Assembly (NCBI RefSeq): GCF_000328305.2
Contig: NZ_ANPE02000099.1
Location: 1 to 37,109, forward strand
Origin: Arthrobacter crystallopoietes BAB-32
GTDB taxonomy: Bacteria > Actinomycetota > Actinomycetes > Actinomycetales > Micrococcaceae
DNA length: 37,109 nucleotides
Reading direction: 5' to 3'
A model generated the notes under the pieces. That model did no database searches. It was not told where the DNA came from and saw nothing but the letters and a program-made list of their open reading frames with translations. Position numbers and translations under genes: made by a program. Shown piece by piece: positions 36,437 to 37,109 of the stretch (position 1 is its first letter; each line of letters begins with the position of its first letter).

Positions 36437-37109
36437 ATGGTTCATAAGGTCAAGGCCGTTGTTGCCAAAGAAAAGAACGCTCCGGTCAGCATCGAGACCA
36501 TCCTCGTGCCCGAACCCGGACCCGGCGAAGCCCTCGTCGACATCCTCACCTGCGGCGTCTGCCACACCGACCTGCACTACAAGCAAGGCGGCATCGGCGA
36601 CGACTTCCCCTACCTGCTCGGCCACGAAGCCACCGGCACCGTCTCCGCCATCGGCGAAGGCGTCACCGAAATCAGCGTCGGCGACCGCGTCATCCTCAAC
36701 TGGCGCGCCGTCTGCGGCCAATGCCGCGCCTGCGCCAAAGGCCAGCCGAAATACTGCTTCAACACCCACAACGCCACCCAAAAAATGACCCTCGAAGACG
36801 GCACCGAACTCTCCCCGGCCCTGGGCATCGGCGCCTTCGCCGAAAAAACCCTCGTCGCCGCCGGCCAGTGCACCAAGGTCGACGAAGACGCCGACCCCGC
36901 CGCCGTCGGCCTCCTCGGCTGCGGCGTGATGGCCGGCATCGGCGCCGCGATCAACACCGGCGACGTCCAGCGCGGCGAATCCGTCGCCGTGATCGGCTGC
37001 GGCGGCGTCGGCATCGCCGCGATCGCCGGCGCCAAACTCGCCGGCGCCACCACGATCATCGCCGTCGACATCGACGACAACAAGATCGAAATGGCCAAAC
37101 AACTCGGCG
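36437..37109 (+). CDS. mscR: S-(hydroxymethyl)mycothiol dehydrogenase (mycothiol-dependent formaldehyde dehydrogenase), 3' end cut by the window edge
   Basis: The visible 224 codons encode a class III-type zinc alcohol dehydrogenase of the actinobacterial mycothiol family (EC 1.1.1.306), which oxidises the formaldehyde-mycothiol adduct and also reduces S-nitrosomycothiol. Catalytic zinc residues lie in [10 protein letters not shown] and LLGHEATG. The structural zinc cysteines are in [16 protein letters not shown]. The NAD fold starts [19 protein letters not shown] (about residues 191-209). The rest lies beyond the window. AAAGGA lies about 13 nt upstream of the ATG, a long spacing. It follows the betaine oxygenase and would remove the formaldehyde that enzyme makes. 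Codon use changes sharply after about 36515: nearly all codons end in C or A (GAA, CTC, GCC, AAA), unlike the neighbours, which use many CTG, GTG, GAG and AAG. Confidence 0.93.
   Translation, partial: MVHKVKAVVAKEKNAPVSIETILVPEPGPGEALVDILTCGVCHTDLHYKQGGIGDDFPYLLGHEATGTVSAIGEGVTEISVGDRVILNWRAVCGQCRACAKGQPKYCFNTHNATQKMTLEDGTELSPALGIGAFAEKTLVAAGQCTKVDEDADPAAVGLLGCGVMAGIGAAINTGDVQRGESVAVIGCGGVGIAAIAGAKLAGATTIIAVDIDDNKIEMAKQLG

Overview
The window is high-GC actinobacterial chromosome, most probably from the family Micrococcaceae (Arthrobacter or a close relative). The evidence is the GC-rich third codon positions, many GTG/TTG starts, a mycothiol-dependent formaldehyde dehydrogenase, DUF3027 and DUF6457 proteins, apparently leaderless promoters, c-di-AMP riboswitches in front of cell-wall hydrolases, and a dimethylglycine oxidase that closely resembles the Arthrobacter globiformis enzyme. 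I saw no insertion sequence, phage gene, CRISPR array or rRNA gene. There is one tRNA, tRNA-Arg(CCU). Family assignments come from recognising the translated sequences; no database was searched.

Layout, left half. Positions 1-6301 hold a conserved actinobacterial block: a helicase-associated-domain protein cut by the left edge (-), a small membrane protein (-), a cold-shock protein, DUF3027 and an MFS exporter (+), then serC (-). Positions 6561-9681 hold a DtxR-type metalloregulator followed by two secreted peptidoglycan hydrolases (M23 and NlpC/P60), each preceded by its own ydaO-type c-di-AMP riboswitch. Positions 9958-15878 hold an HNH protein and a tightly packed molybdenum-cofactor group (mobA, DUF6457, moeA, fdhD) ending in an FdhF/YdeP-type molybdo-oxidoreductase. 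Then come an ABC exporter and a ROK regulator. Between ROK and the tRNA lies a short orphan transcription unit with a strong promoter, a palindromic operator, a structured body of about 240 nt and a large terminator, but no substantial protein.

Layout, right half. Positions 19727-26323 hold a membrane protein (-), pcrA/uvrD, an MscS channel and sucCD. Positions 26568-37109 are accessory and metabolically coherent. They hold a MIP channel, a glutathione-independent formaldehyde dehydrogenase, a dimethylglycine oxidase broken by one missing base, a BCCT betaine transporter and a Rieske ferredoxin (-). Divergent from these are a ferredoxin reductase, a Rieske oxygenase of the quaternary-ammonium type and the start of a mycothiol-dependent formaldehyde dehydrogenase (+).

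How the genes work together. The right-hand group reads as a glycine betaine catabolic module. BCCT imports the betaine. The three-component Rieske system (oxygenase, ferredoxin, reductase) would remove a methyl group as formaldehyde to give dimethylglycine. Dimethylglycine oxidase would give sarcosine, and two formaldehyde dehydrogenases would clear the formaldehyde. The two divergent arms are driven from one intergenic region with matching promoter elements (TTGACA and GCAGTCTGTT) on both strands and two palindromes. The substrate is inferred from context and family, not proven.
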